NCBI RefSeq assembly: GCF_000001735.4 | Contig: NC_003071.7 | Location: 5,635,151-5,699,150 of the forward strand | DNA length: 64,000 bases | Origin: Arabidopsis thaliana | Taxonomy: Eukaryota > Streptophyta > Magnoliopsida > Brassicales > Brassicaceae | Reading direction: 5' to 3' | Shown: positions 27,775 through 38,436 of the stretch, piece after piece | Layout of the letters: every line of letters starts with the position of its first letter | Numbering within the stretch: position 1 is the first letter of the stretch | Made by a program: the position numbers and the translations under genes | The notes under the pieces: model-generated | What the model was told of the DNA's origin: nothing | What the model saw: only the letters and a program-made list of their open reading frames with translations | Databases searched by the model: none

Positions 27775-28450
27775 TTATGAGAGTTGGTGTCTTCATGTAC
27801 AGTAATCATGATGCTTTTAACACTCAACTTATGTTTTTATTTTTGTTATAATCTAATAAAAAATTATAAAAGCACACATTAGTTTTTAAGGATTTTGCTT
27901 TTCAATAAACTTTGTTTAAGAACTCTCATAAAAACCTATATTATTATCAAACTATACAAAAACTAGAAGAAAAACAAAATCACCAGAATTTCATATTTTT
28001 TATGCAAGTTTATAAATAGTTAAGGTTTCTTCAAGTTTTAATGTTGTGAAGAAAATGGCAAAGGCTCTAGTATAGCTACTCGTACTCTCTCATTCTAAAC
28101 TTCTTTATGCTATGATCAGTACACTACAAACTATTATTTCTTTGACAAAGATCTTATACCAAATTCATTTGATATTTTTAAAGGAAGAATATTTCCTTAA
28201 TTTTAAGTTTTTACTTTTTAGCTTCATATTAAACATTTTTATTTGAGTATTTTCAATAATAGATGGTTTTGTAGTGTAGGCATTTAAGAATTTTGAGACT
28301 CTTAAACGTCCTCATGAGTTGGTGTCTTGCATAGCTTTTTGCACATGATGCTTTCAACACTACTCATCTTATTTTGGTATCTATTTTAATTATCTAAGAA
28401 ACAAAATAGCACACATTTTGTTTTTACGTTGGTGAGTAATTGTTTTCAAA
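27775..28450. repeat. Diverged AT-rich repeat, copy 2
   Basis: This is the second copy of the repeat described at 26485-27415. It is shorter because the spacer between the first two blocks is about 250 bp smaller. It ends at TTACGTTGGTGAGTAATTGTTT, shared with copy 1 at about 27390-27410. Confidence 0.7.
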
Positions 28451-28815
28451 AAATAAAAAATTGATCCATTTTTGAGAAACTATCATAAATTATTAACACA
28501 CAATACAAAAATTAAATTTGTTAATGCGAGTTTTATAAATAGTTAAGGTTTCTTCACCAATTTGAATTTTAATAATCTATATACATGGTGATTGTAGTTA
28601 TACAAGTGTGTTTGGTTGATTAATTAAGATTATTTGATTGATATCATGTATTACCAAAACGATTCTCCCATGAATAATGATGTATCTTATAAGCTAAGAA
28701 TCATTATTGTTAATAAATATATAATGATCCAAAAAAGAATTGAATAATGGCTAAGAAATTGATGTAAGAGTGTAGAAAAATGAAAATTTATTGAAGAGTC
28801 AAGAATTGTGGAAGT
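28451..28815. other. AT-rich intergenic DNA
   Basis: This stretch holds no recognisable gene or repeat boundary, apart from TTAAGGTTTCTTCA near 28545, a third partial copy of the middle block of the adjacent repeats. Confidence 0.35.
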
Positions 28816-28820
28816 TGAAC

Positions 28821-29068
28821 AGGAGAGCCGTCCCTAACAAAATGAAAACCACAAGCCCAAAAAACAATATAATATTTTAATAGTGTGTTTAAAAAATAAA
28901 AAAGAGATTTGTAAAAAAGAAATTCGAACTGTTGCCCTGTTTGTTCCCAATCTGACCAATAACCACTAGACTAACAAGAGTTTTTGACAAATTTGCGGCC
29001 GAAAAACTATATGATATATGTAAAGGCCGCAAACCCATGCTTGGCCTGTTTTGTCTCATGGCCGGCTC
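28821..29068. mobile_element. Probable hAT-type MITE containing a tRNA-like promoter motif
   Basis: The left end AGAGCCGTCCCTAACAAAAT and the right end (reverse complement CAGAGCCGGCCATGAGACAA) form imperfect terminal inverted repeats of the AGAGCCGGCC type seen in plant hAT elements. The flanks AGTTGAAC and AGTTGGAG could be a decayed 8-bp target duplication. Inside, the minus strand at about 28979-28922 has a tRNA-like A box (TTAGTCTAGTGG) and B box (AGTTCGAATTT) at tRNA-like spacing. No transposase is present. Confidence 0.5.
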
Positions 29069-29740
29069 TGAGTTGGAGTGTAAACTGTGTATTCAAAATT
29101 ATAACCAAAATTGATTGTAGAAAACCAAATCAAAATGGTTTGATATAAAAACCAAACTGAACCTTTTTCACTACAAGCATGAATACGCGGGAAATTCAAG
29201 TCATTTTAAGTAGAAAATAAAGGATGTTTTTTATTTTTGAAGAAAAATAAAAGACGTTACAAGCCTTTTTCTTTGTAGTTTTTTAGTGCATTTTAATCAC
29301 ATATGTAAAATGTAATTGTAATTATGTTAAAATCTAACGTTAATTGAATCATTATTTGGACTTTTGAGATCTACGGATAGTTGATACTATCATCATTAGC
29401 GAAAATCAACATTGATTTGGACATTGTTAGTCGATCCGTTTTTTTTACTGAGTCGAATGCCACGATGTTACTTTAGGATAATGTAGACCTATGCAACCTT
29501 CCTTGGCCTATTGTGTATTTTGAACAGCATTTTGCTAGTTATCCAGCCCCATAATTTTTCGGCCAAGATAAAATGGAAAGAGAATCAGCCATGAGCTAAG
29601 CCAATTTTTCCTTTGTTTAACAATACTAATTATCAAATCGGTACAAATAATGGTTATCACATAGAGTTATAACTCTTAATTTCGAAATGCATAGGCACTT
29701 ACAAGGAAAATAGCCAATGCCTGAGACTGTAACATTCAGC
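29069..29740. other. AT-rich intergenic DNA
   Basis: No coding region, RNA gene or clear repeat boundary was recognised. Confidence 0.35.
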
Positions 29741-30130
29741 TTTTAGGTGAAGTAACTTTGCCGCTGATCATTCTCCATCTGATGTCAAGATCCTTGGTGG
29801 AATCCACATCATTTCTCTCTTGCTTCGTTTGTATTATTCCCAAAGAAGAATCTGAAAGCTTCTTTACCCCTCCAAGAAGTAACTTTTGTGATGTGGAGTT
29901 GATCCTCGTAATTAGTTCCTGTCAGAACATCATATAACATCAAAAACTTTGCTTTTAAGACACTTAAACATAAACCTAATGGTCCATCAAAACAATTAAT
30001 ATATACTTTTAAGAGACCTAGCGGTAAACAAGTAATTTGAGGTAAACCTTTCAGGACAGAGTTGTCAAGAATGACTACCTGCATTACACCAACCCATTTG
30101 TTTCAGCTTCCATGTTCTTGACAACGTGAA
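29741..30130 (-). pseudogene. Unrecognised gene-like fragment with a possible intron
   Basis: The minus strand contains MQVVILDNSVLK, then a stretch bounded by GTTTACC and TGACAG that could be an intron (about 30050-29927). This is followed by GTNYEDQLHITKVTSWRGKE and AFRFFFGNNTNEAREK, ending at 29809. The second part is less AT-rich and looks protein-like, but I recognise no family. It may be a captured or decayed gene fragment, or an expressed non-coding locus. There is no evidence of a complete gene. Confidence 0.25.
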
Positions 30131-31290
30131 TGCATCATCCAGCCAAGTGATCAACAGCATCAACTCTTTGTAGTTGCCCAAATGCAGAACAATTAAACAT
30201 TGTACTCTTCAGTAGTTTCGCTCATGGACTCTTTTTCGCAGTACTTGCAATGATTGTCAGTTAAGACGAGGCAGACTTGGAAGGGAAACGAATTCTACAT
30301 AGACCAGACGAATCTATTGAGCAATAATGATTGAGATGTTGAGCAAAATGCAATACAAGACAGCACATAAAATTGAATATTTATACTCATGGACAGAGAA
30401 GTTCAAAGACAAAGAAGATGACGCAAGGTTCATGAGCTTACCTGGAGTCACCGCCGGTAATAGATGAGTCGACATATCGTTTATCAAAATAGCAGAGAAG
30501 ACGAAATGTAACAAAACCAATTTTCTAAACTGGTAAAAATAAGAAACACTTTGTCCTCTTTGCAATTACCGTGACAAGTCAGCCATTATGTACAATGGTG
30601 GAGGATATATATCATTGATTACGAAGAATACTGAAGAAAGATGCAAACAAAAAATAACTAGATTCTTGAAAAAATGGTACATACGAAAAAGTTTTGTAAC
30701 TCGATACTACCACAGCTAGATTTGACTCGCATACTACCACCTACAGAACATAAACGAATAGATAGATAGAACACATTGTAAGTGCGGATGAGACAATAAT
30801 TAAGTGCAGAAAGTAAAGAGAAAAGAACTTTGTTAACGATATTCAGTTTTTCCTATTCTCCGGGCCCAAGTCCAGATTTGATTTCAGTAGAACAAGAAAG
30901 CAAATTACAACCAATTCGCAAACGCGTAAAACAAGCACACCTATCTTAAATTACCGCTCCTTTCTATTAACGTGAAACCTTAAGGAGAATCTCTACCCTT
31001 AACTAAACTCCCCTGAGTCTAGATTTAATCATGATAACCTAACCCTGAGCTAAACTCTCCCTGAGCCTAGACTTCAATTCTCCAAGTCTCTGGAACAACC
31101 TTCACACATCACCAAACAAGCTTCATCACATAAGCACCAAACCCGTGAAACTCGTCGCACAAAACCGCGAAACTATGTCGTAAAACTATGTCACACACAC
31201 CCTTAGAAAGCTCTCAATAATGTATCTCTATGCCTCAGCTCTCCTCCTTTCCAAAACTTCCTAGCTCCTCCTTATATAGCCAAACCGATA
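30131..31290. other. Unassigned intergenic DNA, probably transposon-derived
   Basis: No domain was recognised on either strand. A short diverged repeat (CTAAACTC(C)CC(C)TGAG(T/C)CTAGA) appears twice, near 31002 and 31050. The lower AT content from 30850 on, with CA-rich runs, is unlike the surroundings and suggests inserted DNA. Confidence 0.3.
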
Positions 31291-31640
31291 CTACAAGAAA
31301 ACATCCTTTTTTAGACCCCCAAAAAAGTCCTAAAATGGTCCCAAATCGCTATTTACGACAACTTTGGAACTATCTCAATTGGTCGCTAAAAAACGTTCGC
31401 AAAATAAAATGGTCACAAGAACGATGGTTATTTGTGACCCCTTTGTGACTAATTTATGTGATCCTATATCAGCGACGGTTTAGCAACAGATTTTAATAGT
31501 TGTATACTAGGGACTAAATTGTGACCATAACAAAAGTCGTATATTAATGACTTTTTAGTGACAAACTACAATTTTTTTTTTTTTTTTTCACAAAAAGTGG
31601 TACTTTTATAACAAACTGAGTTGCAAAAGTTACAACTGTG
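31291..31640 (+). mobile_element. CACTA (En/Spm)-like terminal region
   Basis: TACTACAAGAAAAC at 31291 matches the CACTACAAGAAA terminus of En/Spm elements except for the first base. The following 250 bp are dense in short motifs such as TGGTCGC, TTTGTGAC and CAGCGACGG, typical of CACTA subterminal repeats. The opposite end and a 3-bp target duplication were not found, so it is a truncated or non-autonomous copy. A poly-T run lies at 31571-31588. Confidence 0.45.
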
Positions 31641-31927
31641 GAAACATCCATAGAAACAGAGCTAACAGTTTAAAGCATAAAGGTATTAAAAATGGAGCTT
31701 CTAAACAGGTTGAAGACTCCATTCAACATAACCCTAAAGAGTGCAGCTCCTGAAACCATCTCCTTTCCTGCTTGAGACTTCGTCAAAAAAACAACTGCAA
31801 CTAAATTTCAGGTATGCAATTACCAAAAAGAATTGCATGAGCATACCAATTATTCAAACCCCTTAACTTCCTTCACTGAGCTGGCTGAACCTCGCCAAAA
31901 AGTGATGACAGAAATTAGTAGAGTGGG

Positions 31928-33060
31928 TTACCGTTTCTTTGGAGGTTTCAGAATCCCTCCTTCCTTCAGCTCCGAGACTTTCTGTTTTTGGCTTCTTTTA
32001 TCAGACTCTTTCTGACCATCTTGTGTAGTCTTTCTCTTGGATGCCTCTTCTTCAGCTTGCCTTGAAGATTCTCCCATTTCAACTCTTCTTGAGGATTCTC
32101 CAGTCTCCACTATTCTTGAGAACCTTGAAGTGTCCTCCTCTTCCGTTAATGGAGAAACTTGAGAATTTGGCCTTCTTTGTTGTGCTTGAATTCCAACCTG
32201 AGGACGATGAACCATCAACTTCTGAGAACTTGTTACTGTTGTTGGTGGAAATAGCTCAAGTCTTGTAGCTGCAAGTTCTGCAAGATTCAGAGGCGGAGTA
32301 GGAACTGTAAGAGGTGGTGTTAAAGGTGCCGGAAACGAATCATCTGATAATTGGGATTGAGAGTTCATATCCGACCTACACAATTCATCATGTAATATCC
32401 TTCTTACCCTCTCAGCAGAGATCTGAACTCTGTCTTCATGTCTTGGTGCAAGTAATGGTAATGAGTAGGGAGAAGGATTCCTTTGATGCGTAAAACGAAG
32501 ACAGTGACTGCATATTCTTCTTAACTTTTCATACTGAAAACGAAGTATAGCAGTTTCCCAGAGTCAAACCTAATCCTTTGAAAGAACCTTAGGCGATCAT
32601 TTATTCCAAATCTAACTCTTACTCGGATATAGGCAATTTGATTAGTAGTGGCCTCATGGAAGTCTATATGGATAATATGACCAAGATCATGAGCAATGTC
32701 ACTAACAGTTTCCACACAGACATAAGGCATTGGTATTCCCCTAATCTGAACCCACAATTCTATGGTAGTAAGAAAATCTATGGCAAGAAAGATTTCCCAT
32801 CTTTGATTAACTACAAACCAATTATTAAAGAGCCAAGGCTCTCTTCTTTGAAATGATAAAAGATCAAGTTCATATTGAAAGAGGAATTGTACATAAGTAC
32901 CATCTAAAACCCTCCCATGGACTCGTTCATTTAATCCCTAAGATCTAGGTAAGGAAGCTATTACCGAGAACATGTTCAAAGGTTTAGCAATCAGGCTGAG
33001 TCTGTTCATGAGAGATGAGCTTTCTTGTTGTATGATACCTTGGATGCGGGATCCGGGTGT
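31928..33060 (-). pseudogene. LINE ORF1-like protein (DUF4283 plus degenerate zinc knuckle), broken
   Basis: The minus strand encodes the same protein class as at 234-1374 but from a distinct, diverged family. In order it reads KPLNMFSVIASLPRS, GLNERVHGRVLDG, REPWLFNNWFVVNQRWE, IELWVQIRGIPMPYVCVETV, IAYIRVRVRFGINDRLRFFQ, then RRICSHCLRFTHQRNPSPYS. A Ser/Pro-rich tail follows, ending KPPKKR at 31928. Lesions seen: TAG at 32940-32938 where W is usual (RS*GL), a one-base frameshift near 32563 after FDSG, and loss of the last zinc-knuckle cysteine (NPSP for NxCP). No endonuclease or reverse transcriptase follows downstream. Confidence 0.72.
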
Positions 33061-33780
33061 CATAGGTGAGTCTAGTTTAGTGCACTGCCGATTCCTGCCT
33101 GTGTGTGTGGAAGCCAGTGAGTTTTGGTCCCAAGGAATCACTCGCCGGTTAGTCTTGGAACCTAAGCCAAGAGTGCATGACGATGCATTGGGCTTATTGG
33201 TATACTGGGTGGGTTCAATAAGTCGTGATCTTGTTGGTTTCATGTGTGGATTCAATGAGTTGTTATCGGGTTGATAGATCCATATAGGAGAACTCAACTT
33301 CCAATATTTAGGGAGGAGGAATGGAGCTCAAGACCCATAGGTTCGCGTCTAGAGTATTGTCGAGTCTCTTTGCTTGTTTGTTTATCTTTGCATGTTTGCT
33401 TGCTTACTGCGTGTTTCTCTGATTTGTTTGTCGCATGTTTACTTTTCATTCGTTTGTTAACCCCTCTAGGTTTTTAGAATTGCATTAGATCGGCTTAGAG
33501 TTGCAATAGGTTCTTTGTTACATGGTCCCGGCTCACTGAGTAATACTAGATTACTCATGATTCTACTTGTCTTACAGGTAACCCGTCGCAATCAACCAGT
33601 AGAGGGAAGACGAACGTTAAGACCGCCGAACTAGGGTATTGTTTTATGTTGCTTTTGTAAAACCGTTTTTGTACTAAAGTATTTTGGAAAACTTGGATCC
33701 GAATATAAATATATATGTATGGATTTGGTGATGTTTTATTCATATAATATCTAGTACATATATAAGTACAATCAGTTTTA
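33061..33780. other. Unassigned transposon-like DNA
   Basis: Open frames exist on both strands at 32938-33297 but neither gives a recognised domain. From 33340 the DNA is T-rich with repeated GTTTGCTTG/GTTTGTT motifs, and it ends in an AT-rich tail. It may be the 5' leader of the LINE at 31928-33060 or part of an LTR. Confidence 0.3.
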
Positions 33781-33788
33781 CAAATCGG

Positions 33789-34033
33789 GAATGTTACGTA
33801 ATGATATAAGGCTTTGTCCGAACCGCACAACACCGGGTTCACCGCAAGGGTTGGCAAGCCTACGCGGTGAATCTAGTGGGGAGATGACCGGATACGAATC
33901 GGCCGAAGATCCGGAACCCTGGGACCTTAGCCGAATTGCGACAGGTTCTCTCCATCTATGACCCCCCCCACCCCCCACCCCACCCCCGGGATGGCCGTGG
34001 TTAGACCGGCCATGATCATGCCCGCGGGCGTTA
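33789..34033 (+). mobile_element. GC-rich LTR-like fragment with homopolymer C tract
   Basis: This GC-rich island in AT-rich DNA runs from TGTTACG to CGTTACA and so has TG..CA ends. It contains a C-rich run (CCCCCCCCACCCCCCACCCC) around 33961-33988. GGGCGTTACA-type ends are common in plant Gypsy LTRs, so a solo or truncated LTR is possible. No 5-bp duplication or second LTR was found. Confidence 0.3.
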
Positions 34034-34049
34034 CAGTCACTAAGTTAGG

Positions 34050-34353
34050 GAGCATCATATCTTGTTACAAGAATATCACCCTTGGAAGCTGAAGCTGAAA
34101 CCCTTTTATCGGCATTGCAACAAGTATGGATAAAAAGATTTTGATCTATAATTCTTGAAGGAGATTGCGATATCCGATCAATATGACCAATGGAAAAACC
34201 TATGATATATCTATCGCCGGAATTCATCAAGATATCGCCTACTGGACAGAAAATTTTCAAAACATTAAGTTTAGCTTCACGAAGAGGAGTGGTAATAAGA
34301 CATTACATCTATTAGCTAAACGCGGATGTCAAACTAGTTGTTACTTTTTCTGA
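34050..34353 (+). pseudogene. LINE RNase H domain remnant (plus strand)
   Basis: The plus strand reads SPLEAEAETLLSALQQVWIK, then after a frame change ILEGDCDI, then after another IHQDIAYWTENFQNIKFSFT and KRSGNKTLHLLAKRGCQTS, ending at 34353. This is the C-terminal RNase H-like domain of a plant LINE, in the order SPLEAEA, EGDC, HxDI, LAKRG. At least two frameshifts make it non-functional. It is opposite in orientation to the ORF1 remnant at 31928-33060, so the two do not belong to one simple element. Confidence 0.68.
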
Positions 34354-34983
34354 TTGTATGTACCCGCTATTATGGCTTAGTGAACAATTGTATCTTGACA
34401 ATTCAAATTAATATAATTATATTTTCGACGGAAAAAACTATATACTCTCCTAAGTTTATAAAAACTTAAAGAAGTTTTTGAATTTTCTATGCTTTTAACT
34501 TCTAATCTTTAGTATTTGAAATTTAGTTTTTAACTAATATATTCTAACTTGATTATTATCTAATTTATTCTAAATGATTTTATGTTTGGTATTTTATAAT
34601 ATATATATATATATAAAATACTTGGGATATAGATATATAATATACATGGTATATATATATATATATATATACGCTTCCAACACAACACGTATCTGCTTTC
34701 TAAATATTTTTAAAAACTGGCTTTTACGCTTTCGCTTCTGCGTACCTGCTTCCAATTCTATGCAGCTAAAGATATTAGTTTAGTTTTCTTGTTATTATCT
34801 TTTATATTTTTAAAATTGTTTAAATTTATAATTTCTTATAATTATATTTTTAAAATTAATAAAATTTTTTTTTTTGTGATCAATAAACTTGATATCTATG
34901 ACGATTATATGTCTTACTACTTGAAAACCATAATTTAATTTTTATAATAAGATTGTTATGGGTGAAAATCGCAAATATTTCGT
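34354..34983. other. AT-rich intergenic DNA with TA dinucleotide runs
   Basis: There are (TA)n tracts at about 34600-34616 and 34649-34671. No gene is supported. Confidence 0.45.
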
Positions 34984-34992
34984 TTTAATTAA

Positions 34993-36131
34993 GGGTTTTC
35001 TGCAAAATAACCCTCCAAGTCAATCTCGTTTGCAAGTTTACCCTCCAAATCCGAATTATGCAAGTCAACCCCACCATCTTTAAAGTCACCCGCAATACAA
35101 CCCTCTCATATATCGATGATGTGACACTCGATAACTCCGTTTGAAAACATAAAAATTTTGTGCAAAAAAATCCTCAATGTATTTTTTTTTTGCAAGATAA
35201 ACCTCCATATCAAATAAATATAGGTCAAACCACAATCTGAAAAATCTCCTGCAACATAGCCCTTCCGTGTATCAATGACGTGACAGTCGATAACTCATTT
35301 AGAGATTTTATAAGTCTATCGAATATATTACTTTAATGCATATAATTTAATTAAGTTATTGATCTAAGTTTTAAATAAAATAAAACCAAACCATAACCAA
35401 ACGATTAACCAAAATATCCAGAAACTTAGAAAATATCCAAAATTAATACCCATAACTATAATTATAAACTCAAAATATTAATTATTTTTAGAAAAACAAT
35501 CAAATACTTTAAATGATCAAAATATTCAAATATTGTTAGTTATATTTTTCAAAATTAAATACTCTTTTACAAAATAAAACAAAATTTTAATTTTCTTTCT
35601 AATATTTTTCTTCTTTGTATTTTTTTGTTAATTTCGGTTAAATTAGGTTAATTTTAGTTATTTTGAAAGAAAAAAAGAACCAGAGCGAATCTGATAAAAA
35701 TTTGGTTAGTTACAGTTATCGATTCAAAAATTTAATTTTGTTTTTTTGTTTAAAATTACGGTTATCATTTATTTAAGTTTTAGTGTTTACCCATTGCACA
35801 TTGCACCTTAAATAAATGACTCATGCTCTAAATAAGTTATTGACTGTCACGTCATCGATACACGGAAGGGCTATGTTGCAGGAGATTTTTCAGATTGTGG
35901 TTTGTATTTATTTGACATGAAGGTTTATTTTGCAAAAAAAATTATATTGAAGTTTTTTTTGCACAAAATCCTTATGTTTTTCAACGGAGTTATCGAGTGC
36001 CACACCATCAATATACGGGAGGGTTGTATTGCGGGTGACTTTAGAGATGGTGGGGTTGACTTGCATAATTCGGACTTGGAGGGTAAACTTGCAAATGAGA
36101 TCGACTTGTTGGGTTATTTTGCAGAAAACCC
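34993..36131. mobile_element. Non-autonomous MULE with about 310-bp terminal inverted repeats
   Basis: The left arm (34993-35304) and right arm (35826-36131) are inverted copies of one another over their whole length, with scattered mismatches and small indels. Ends are GGGTTTTCTGCAAAATAACC. A perfect 9-bp direct repeat, TTTAATTAA, flanks the element at 34984-34992 and 36132-36140. Long TIRs plus a 9-bp duplication identify a Mutator-like element. The 520-bp centre is AT-rich and non-coding. The right end is 211 bp before the SLO2 start codon, so the element probably lies in or beside that promoter. Transcription through it would give a long hairpin RNA. Confidence 0.88.
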
Positions 36132-36342
36132 TTTAATTAATATCTTCGGTTTAGTTTCGGTTATTCCCGGTTCAGTACGGTTGAGCATTTTACTGCTTAT
36201 AAGAAAACCAGCCTGATGTAAGGAAAAAAAAGAAAACTGCCTTTACTTCTGTCTGTCTGTCTACACACAAAGATGCGTAGCTTTGATTGCTCGAGAAAAC
36301 TAGACTCATGTTCAATGTTCTTCTGCAAACGACGATAATGGA

Positions 36343-38436
36343 ATGGCAACAAAATCATTTCTCAAACTCGCTGCTGATCTCTCTTCTTTCACCGATTCTT
36401 CACCATTCGCAAAGCTTCTTGATTCATGCATCAAATCCAAGTTATCAGCAATCTACGTCCGTTATGTCCATGCTTCTGTCATCAAATCAGGTTTCTCCAA
36501 TGAAATATTTATACAGAATCGGCTCATCGACGCTTATTCGAAATGTGGGTCACTCGAGGATGGTCGCCAAGTGTTCGACAAAATGCCTCAACGAAATATC
36601 TACACTTGGAACTCTGTTGTGACGGGTTTGACAAAGTTAGGATTTTTAGATGAAGCTGATTCTTTATTCAGGTCAATGCCTGAACGTGATCAATGTACTT
36701 GGAATTCTATGGTTTCGGGTTTTGCGCAACATGATAGGTGTGAAGAGGCTTTGTGTTATTTTGCTATGATGCATAAGGAAGGGTTTGTGCTTAATGAATA
36801 TAGTTTTGCTAGTGTTCTTAGTGCTTGTTCTGGTTTGAATGATATGAATAAGGGTGTACAAGTACATTCTTTGATTGCGAAATCGCCTTTTTTGTCAGAT
36901 GTGTATATAGGTTCTGCTCTTGTTGACATGTATTCCAAATGCGGTAATGTAAATGATGCTCAGAGGGTTTTTGATGAGATGGGTGATAGAAATGTTGTTT
37001 CTTGGAATAGTTTGATTACATGTTTTGAACAAAATGGTCCTGCGGTGGAAGCTCTCGATGTTTTTCAAATGATGTTAGAATCTAGGGTTGAGCCAGATGA
37101 GGTTACTTTAGCTAGTGTGATTAGTGCCTGTGCAAGCTTGTCGGCGATTAAGGTTGGTCAGGAAGTTCATGGCCGTGTTGTTAAAAACGATAAGTTGAGG
37201 AATGATATAATTCTAAGCAATGCGTTTGTGGATATGTATGCAAAGTGCAGCAGGATAAAAGAAGCTAGGTTTATATTTGATAGCATGCCTATCAGAAATG
37301 TTATTGCAGAAACCTCCATGATCAGTGGGTACGCAATGGCTGCAAGCACTAAGGCGGCTAGACTCATGTTTACCAAAATGGCGGAGAGGAATGTTGTTTC
37401 ATGGAATGCGCTTATTGCTGGCTATACGCAGAACGGAGAAAACGAAGAAGCACTTAGTCTCTTTTGTCTCTTGAAGAGGGAATCAGTATGCCCAACTCAC
37501 TATTCCTTTGCTAATATCCTCAAGGCATGTGCAGATCTTGCAGAGTTACATCTCGGTATGCAGGCTCACGTGCATGTCTTGAAGCATGGCTTTAAGTTTC
37601 AATCTGGTGAAGAAGATGATATATTTGTTGGCAATTCCTTGATAGATATGTATGTGAAATGTGGTTGTGTAGAAGAGGGTTATCTTGTATTCAGGAAGAT
37701 GATGGAAAGAGATTGTGTTTCCTGGAACGCGATGATTATTGGATTTGCACAAAATGGTTATGGAAATGAGGCTCTTGAGTTGTTCAGAGAAATGCTTGAG
37801 TCTGGAGAAAAACCAGATCACATTACCATGATTGGTGTTCTTTCTGCATGCGGGCATGCTGGATTTGTTGAAGAAGGGCGGCACTACTTTTCTTCTATGA
37901 CCAGAGATTTTGGTGTGGCTCCGCTTAGGGATCACTATACTTGCATGGTCGATTTGCTTGGTCGAGCTGGATTTCTCGAAGAAGCAAAGAGCATGATTGA
38001 GGAGATGCCTATGCAACCAGATTCTGTTATATGGGGTTCTTTGCTTGCTGCTTGTAAAGTACATAGGAACATTACGTTAGGTAAATACGTTGCAGAGAAG
38101 CTTTTAGAAGTAGAGCCGTCAAATTCAGGACCATATGTTCTTCTTTCTAACATGTACGCTGAGCTCGGAAAATGGGAGGATGTGATGAATGTACGAAAGT
38201 CGATGAGGAAAGAGGGAGTCACAAAGCAGCCAGGGTGTAGTTGGATAAAGATACAAGGACATGATCATGTTTTCATGGTTAAAGATAAAAGCCATCCTCG
38301 AAAAAAGCAGATACACTCGCTTCTTGATATTTTAATAGCCGAGATGAGACCGGAACAAGATCATACTGAAATAGGATCACTCTCGTCCGAGGAAATGGAT
38401 TATTCATCTAATCTTCTTTGGGACAACGCCATGTAA
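36343..38436 (+). CDS. SLO2: Mitochondrial PPR RNA-editing factor SLO2 (PLS class, E/E+)
   Basis: This intronless gene encodes 697 aa. Pentatricopeptide repeats bind RNA one nucleotide per repeat, and PLS-class proteins with E/E+ tails specify C-to-U editing sites in organelle transcripts. SLO2 is known to edit several mitochondrial sites, and its loss slows growth through complex I defects. The sequence shows alternating P, L and S motifs from about residue 35, seen as repeated SALVDMYSKCG/NSLIDMYVKCG, RNVVSWNSLI and GVLSACGHAGFVEEG phrases. The E domain (VIWGSLLAACKVHRNITLGK, YVLLSNMYAELGKWEDV) is followed by an E+ region ending DNAM. There is no DYW deaminase tail, so it would need one in trans. 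The start is the ATG opening MATKSFLKLAADL, a plausible targeting sequence. The gene converges with ABCG5. Confidence 0.95.
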   Translation: MATKSFLKLAADLSSFTDSSPFAKLLDSCIKSKLSAIYVRYVHASVIKSGFSNEIFIQNRLIDAYSKCGSLEDGRQVFDKMPQRNIYTWNSVVTGLTKLGFLDEADSLFRSMPERDQCTWNSMVSGFAQHDRCEEALCYFAMMHKEGFVLNEYSFASVLSACSGLNDMNKGVQVHSLIAKSPFLSDVYIGSALVDMYSKCGNVNDAQRVFDEMGDRNVVSWNSLITCFEQNGPAVEALDVFQMMLESRVEPDEVTLASVISACASLSAIKVGQEVHGRVVKNDKLRNDIILSNAFVDMYAKCSRIKEARFIFDSMPIRNVIAETSMISGYAMAASTKAARLMFTKMAERNVVSWNALIAGYTQNGENEEALSLFCLLKRESVCPTHYSFANILKACADLAELHLGMQAHVHVLKHGFKFQSGEEDDIFVGNSLIDMYVKCGCVEEGYLVFRKMMERDCVSWNAMIIGFAQNGYGNEALELFREMLESGEKPDHITMIGVLSACGHAGFVEEGRHYFSSMTRDFGVAPLRDHYTCMVDLLGRAGFLEEAKSMIEEMPMQPDSVIWGSLLAACKVHRNITLGKYVAEKLLEVEPSNSGPYVLLSNMYAELGKWEDVMNVRKSMRKEGVTKQPGCSWIKIQGHDHVFMVKDKSHPRKKQIHSLLDILIAEMRPEQDHTEIGSLSSEEMDYSSNLLWDNAM

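Noticed and set aside
28922-28983. Possible tRNA gene on the minus strand
   Set aside because: A and B box motifs are present, but the acceptor and anticodon stems do not pair, so it is only tRNA-like.
32938-33297. Frames of about 100 codons on both strands
   Set aside because: The minus-strand frame partly overlaps LINE ORF1 debris and the plus-strand frame is its shadow; neither has a domain beyond that.
35902-36216. 104-codon frame on the plus strand
   Set aside because: It is contained largely in the right inverted repeat of the MULE and has no similarity to a protein family.
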